A DNA stretch of 7,920 nucleotides from Bacteroidales bacterium (GTDB lineage: Bacteria; Bacteroidota; Bacteroidia; Bacteroidales; UBA932). The notes beneath the pieces were generated by a model. The model was given only the letters and a program-made list of their open reading frames with translations, did not search any database and was not told the origin of the DNA. A program made the position numbers and the translations under genes. Of this stretch, positions 5,088-7,920 are shown in pieces. Position 1 is the stretch's first letter, and each line of letters opens with the position of its first letter. The stretch is from the NCBI GenBank assembly GCA_017651785.1, contig JAGCCD010000052.1:1-7920 (forward strand). The letters are read 5' to 3'.

Positions 5088-7920
5088 CTACTTCACAACG
5101 TAGCCGGGGAAGTAGACGTTACCGCCGTCTTTGCTGCGGTAAGAATCGACGGCTATCACATCACCGGCATTCACCTTGGTTTCGAAATTGGCACGAGGGA
5201 TTACAATCTCCATCTTGACAATATCGGAAGACGTAGCAGGCTTGTTGCCGGCGATAACGATGTTATCCATCGTCATGCCCTTTGCTTCTCCGCCATTGGG
5301 GTTGTCCTCAATCTTGGGTGCATCCGCAGAGCCTCCGAAGAGGTACATGAAAATGTATGCGTCATACTTGTTATCACCCATACCGGTTGCTCCGCCATAT
5401 GCTCCTTGTGTAAGATCGTTCTTGAAGTTGAAATAGAGGTAGAGGTATCCACCGCCGGTCCAAAGCCTAGAACCGGGATCTGTTTCAATGTAGAAATAGA
5501 AGTTGTCGGCATCATTGGTAACCTTGAACGCATTGAAAAGACCTGAAGGCTCTGCGCCGGGAACACCGGCCCAGTCGTCAAAGTTGCCGTCTATGGTGAT
5601 GTTGACAGGACCCTCATCGGCAACCTCCTCGATGGAGGTGGAGATGATGTTGACGTACTTGCCGCTGCCGGAAAGGCCGTTGAAGTAGCCGGTGAAGCGG
5701 AGGTGCTTGCCGTCAAGGGCCTTGGCCGCGTCTGTGTCGACGGGATAGACAAGGCTGCCCATCTTGGCGGAGGCGTCGGCGCCGTCTACCTCTATGTTGA
5801 AGTAGTTGCCGCTAACCTTCAGAGTTCCCACGTAAGTGATGAACTCGGCCTCGGAAGCATCGTAGCTTGCAATGCTGGCGGTGATGTCCTTGGGCTCGGG
5901 ATAGCTTACGGAATTGCCGGAAGAAGCCACCTCAAGGGCGGAAACTTTCTCTATCTCGTGAACGCCGTTGTAGACGGTCTTGGAGCCTGCGAACTTAACC
6001 TTGTCGCCAACCTTGGCCACGCCGTTGAAGTCTGAGCCGCTGGTGTACACATACACAGCCTTGGAACCGTCCGTTGCGATGAAGCCGCGGGAGGTTACGG
6101 CGCTCACAAGAGACTCTGCGGAAGTAACCTCGGCGCCCTTCTCGAGAGCGAGGATCTCGGTGATGCTCTGGCCCTGAGGGGCGGCTGCGCCGTTGGAAGC
6201 TCCGATGGTGGGAGTGTCGAAGAGGACGAAGTTGGGAGCGCCGTCGGTCTCACGACCCCAGGAGCTGCCGTCGGGGATCTGCGTGATGGAAGTGAGGTTG
6301 TCTGCTACATCAACCACGGTGTCGCCTTTCTTGAGCTCGATCTTGAAGCCCTTGGTGCCGCTGAGTCCGAAGAGAGGGCCATTGGCGGCGTCTGTCTGCT
6401 TGCAGGTGAACACTGCGTATCCCTTTGCGGGGACCTTGGAGGCCTCGAGAGAAGCGGGAATCGTATAGATGTCCTTATCTTCAAGTCCGTCGTCCTTCAC
6501 GAACTGCCAGCCTGCAATGTCTACTTCCGCGTCGGTGGAGTTGTAGATCTCAAGCTTCTTGTTCTGGGTGTCGAACTCGTTCAGGAAGAGGGCCGGTGCG
6601 TCGCCGGAACCGCCGCCAACCTCGGAAATGGTGATATCCTTGATGTAGACGATGGCGCCTGCGGGATTGCCGCCGAGGTCGAAGAAGACGTTGATGTTGT
6701 CTGCAGCTACGCCGGTAAACTCATTCTCAAGCACTACGGGCTTGTTTGCCTCGAAGAAGATGTTGGAAGGATCGGAATCTCCGCCGGGCTCCCAGATGGT
6801 TGCGCCCTCACGGTTGTCGTTGGCCGGATTGTAGGCGACCAGCTTGAAGAAGGCGTTGAACGCAGCTGTGGACTGGGCTGTTACGCTGAACTTGTAGGTC
6901 TTTGCAGGATCCAGGGGGATGAAGTGACCCTCGTCGGGATGCACGAAGAACTGGTTCTGCCAGCGGCCGGTGGTAGCGGTGTCGAAGGTGAGCTTGTAGG
7001 TGGACTGCTGGAACTCGCCATAAGGAGGCAGATCGGAGCCGGAACCGGCGTAGATCTGGCCTGCCCAGTCGGGGTTGACGCTGTAGAAGTACCTCTGGCC
7101 CTTGGAGTCGTCTACGGGCTTCCAGAGGTTGGAAGAAGCGCTGTACTCGGCGCTGGGAGTGTAGTCGAACTCGCCGCCGGGCTGAGGGCCGGAACCTTTC
7201 TCGTGAGAGAAGTAGATACCGCCGCAAAGCTCGACAAGTCCGTTGTAGGTATCCTTGTAGCCGATGGAGGTGAGCTTGTCGCCTACCTCGATTCCTGCTG
7301 CCTTTACGAAGCCCTTGCGGTTGTCGCCGGTAGCGCCCCAGCCGGGATACAGGCCATAGAGGTAAACCTCGTTGGTACCGTCGGTAATGTAGAGGTTGCC
7401 ATAATCGTTCTCATTGCCCTTGTTGTCGAGCAGGGAGGAGATGTTGCCGGTAACCATATAGTAGGTAGTCTTATCGTCGGGCTTGGCGAGGAATTCTGCG
7501 ATGGAGACGGGAGTTACGGGGATGTGGCTCTCGTAAACGCCGCTGCCCACCTGAGGATTGTCCTTGAATGCTGAGCGCTTGCCCACGATGGTGATGATGT
7601 CACCGATCTTGGCGCCGCTGGCAACAAAGTCGTTAAGACGGTAGACGAGGGTCTCGCCGGACCAGTCTTTCATATAGAAGCTCTGGCCCTGGCTGTCGGA
7701 GTCGTAGCCCTTGGTAACGACGCCGGTGAGGCGGTACTGGGTGTCGCCGACCGCCGCGGCAAGGAAGTCTGCGATAGGAACCTCGAGGATGGCGCCGGGC
7801 TGGGTGAATTCCTGCTCGCAGGAGTAAGCCACGCCGTCAGCGGTGGTGGTGAAGGACACGGAGACCTTGCGGTCACCGCCTTCATTGGCGTCAGCGGTCA
7901 GGGTCACATAGTCGGAACCG
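5088..7920 (-). CDS. Large multidomain secreted surface protein (BACON-like, OB-fold, lamin-tail and CBM9-like modules), N-terminus outside window
   Basis: The reading frame is open to the window edge, so the start and any signal peptide are missing; 943 codons are visible. It opens with the end of a BACON/Ig-like domain (GSDYVTLTAD to FTQPG, 7920-7794). Two OB-fold-like domains follow (about 7787-7515 and 7508-7203), then a Gly/Pro linker and a beta-sandwich resembling a carbohydrate-binding module (7166-6618). Next is a lamin-tail domain with LFLNEFDTQNKKLEIYN (6605-6192), two more OB-like domains (6176-5913 and 5897-5613), and a C-terminal CBM9/DOMON-like domain beginning ITIDGNFDDW (5606-5091). 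No catalytic motif is apparent and there is no obvious T9SS C-terminal sorting domain; the protein ends YFPGYVVK with TAG. Such chains in Bacteroidota are usually lipoproteins exposed on the cell surface that bind glycans or nucleic acid. BACON and lamin-tail calls are firmest, OB folds less so. It lies 76 bp upstream of the scavenging operon, so joint function is plausible but unproven. Confidence 0.75.
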   Translation of the reverse strand, partial: GSDYVTLTADANEGGDRKVSVSFTTTADGVAYSCEQEFTQPGAILEVPIADFLAAAVGDTQYRLTGVVTKGYDSDSQGQSFYMKDWSGETLVYRLNDFVASGAKIGDIITIVGKRSAFKDNPQVGSGVYESHIPVTPVSIAEFLAKPDDKTTYYMVTGNISSLLDNKGNENDYGNLYITDGTNEVYLYGLYPGWGATGDNRKGFVKAAGIEVGDKLTSIGYKDTYNGLVELCGGIYFSHEKGSGPQPGGEFDYTPSAEYSASSNLWKPVDDSKGQRYFYSVNPDWAGQIYAGSGSDLPPYGEFQQSTYKLTFDTATTGRWQNQFFVHPDEGHFIPLDPAKTYKFSVTAQSTAAFNAFFKLVAYNPANDNREGATIWEPGGDSDPSNIFFEANKPVVLENEFTGVAADNINVFFDLGGNPAGAIVYIKDITISEVGGGSGDAPALFLNEFDTQNKKLEIYNSTDAEVDIAGWQFVKDDGLEDKDIYTIPASLEASKVPAKGYAVFTCKQTDAANGPLFGLSGTKGFKIELKKGDTVVDVADNLTSITQIPDGSSWGRETDGAPNFVLFDTPTIGASNGAAAPQGQSITEILALEKGAEVTSAESLVSAVTSRGFIATDGSKAVYVYTSGSDFNGVAKVGDKVKFAGSKTVYNGVHEIEKVSALEVASSGNSVSYPEPKDITASIASYDASEAEFITYVGTLKVSGNYFNIEVDGADASAKMGSLVYPVDTDAAKALDGKHLRFTGYFNGLSGSGKYVNIISTSIEEVADEGPVNITIDGNFDDWAGVPGAEPSGLFNAFKVTNDADNFYFYIETDPGSRLWTGGGYLYLYFNFKNDLTQGAYGGATGMGDNKYDAYIFMYLFGGSADAPKIEDNPNGGEAKGMTMDNIVIAGNKPATSSDIVKMEIVIPRANFETKVNAGDVIAVDSYRSKDGGNVYFPGYVVK

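Noticed and set aside
7905..7907. GTG at 7907 as the true start of the large surface protein
   Set aside because: The frame stays open to the window edge and the codons before it continue the BACON-like strand (Gly-Ser-Asp-Tyr); no signal peptide follows the GTG.
5088..7920. Idea that the large gene avoids ATA isoleucine codons while the operon genes use them, suggesting different origin or expression
   Set aside because: Checking in frame found ATA codons in the large gene at 5154, 5592, 5793 and 5952, so the contrast is not clear by eye.

Overview
The window looks like chromosomal DNA from a member of the Bacteroidota (Bacteroidetes). Its fairly high G+C, by eye in the high fifties percent, points to an Alistipes/Rikenellaceae-type or related gut Bacteroidales lineage rather than a low-GC Bacteroides. 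The evidence is a BACON-like tail followed by OB-fold, lamin-tail and CBM9-like modules in one surface protein, a lipoprotein with an acidic post-cysteine tether, an FHS-family sugar transporter, and starts without Shine-Dalgarno sequences. The genus is inference only.

Every gene is on the minus strand, so transcription runs from high to low coordinates. First comes the 3' part of a very large secreted, probably surface-attached, non-enzymatic adhesin or glycan-binding protein (5088-7920, start beyond the window). Next is a 76-bp intergenic gap with an 11-bp GC-rich hairpin that has no U-tract, and a possible -7 promoter element. After it come five tightly packed genes: a lipoprotein with pseudomurein-binding-like repeats and a transglutaminase-type cysteine hydrolase domain (3929-5011), a BadF/NagK-type amino-sugar kinase (3077-3925), an FHS-family sugar:cation symporter (1882-3075), an exported N-terminal-nucleophile amidohydrolase of the C45/choloylglycine type (809-1885), and a GltS-type sodium:glutamate symporter cut by the window edge (1-812). 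Junctions between the five are a 3-bp gap, a 1-bp gap and two 4-bp ATGA overlaps, so they almost certainly form one translationally coupled operon.

The genes read as a scavenging pathway. A surface lipoprotein would bind and cut a peptide-containing wall polymer, an exported amidase would trim an amide bond, a sugar symporter and a sugar kinase would take up and phosphorylate an amino sugar, and a glutamate symporter would collect released glutamate. The lipoprotein resembles proteins of methanogenic archaea (Methanobacteriales) and their viruses that bind or cut pseudomurein, a polymer of GlcNAc, N-acetyltalosaminuronic acid and Glu/Ala/Lys-rich peptides. The most interesting reading is a bacterial system directed at archaeal (methanogen) cell walls. 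Salvage of ordinary peptidoglycan is the main alternative.

No tRNA, rRNA, CRISPR array, insertion sequence or attachment site was seen. There is no gene-free stretch longer than 76 bp.
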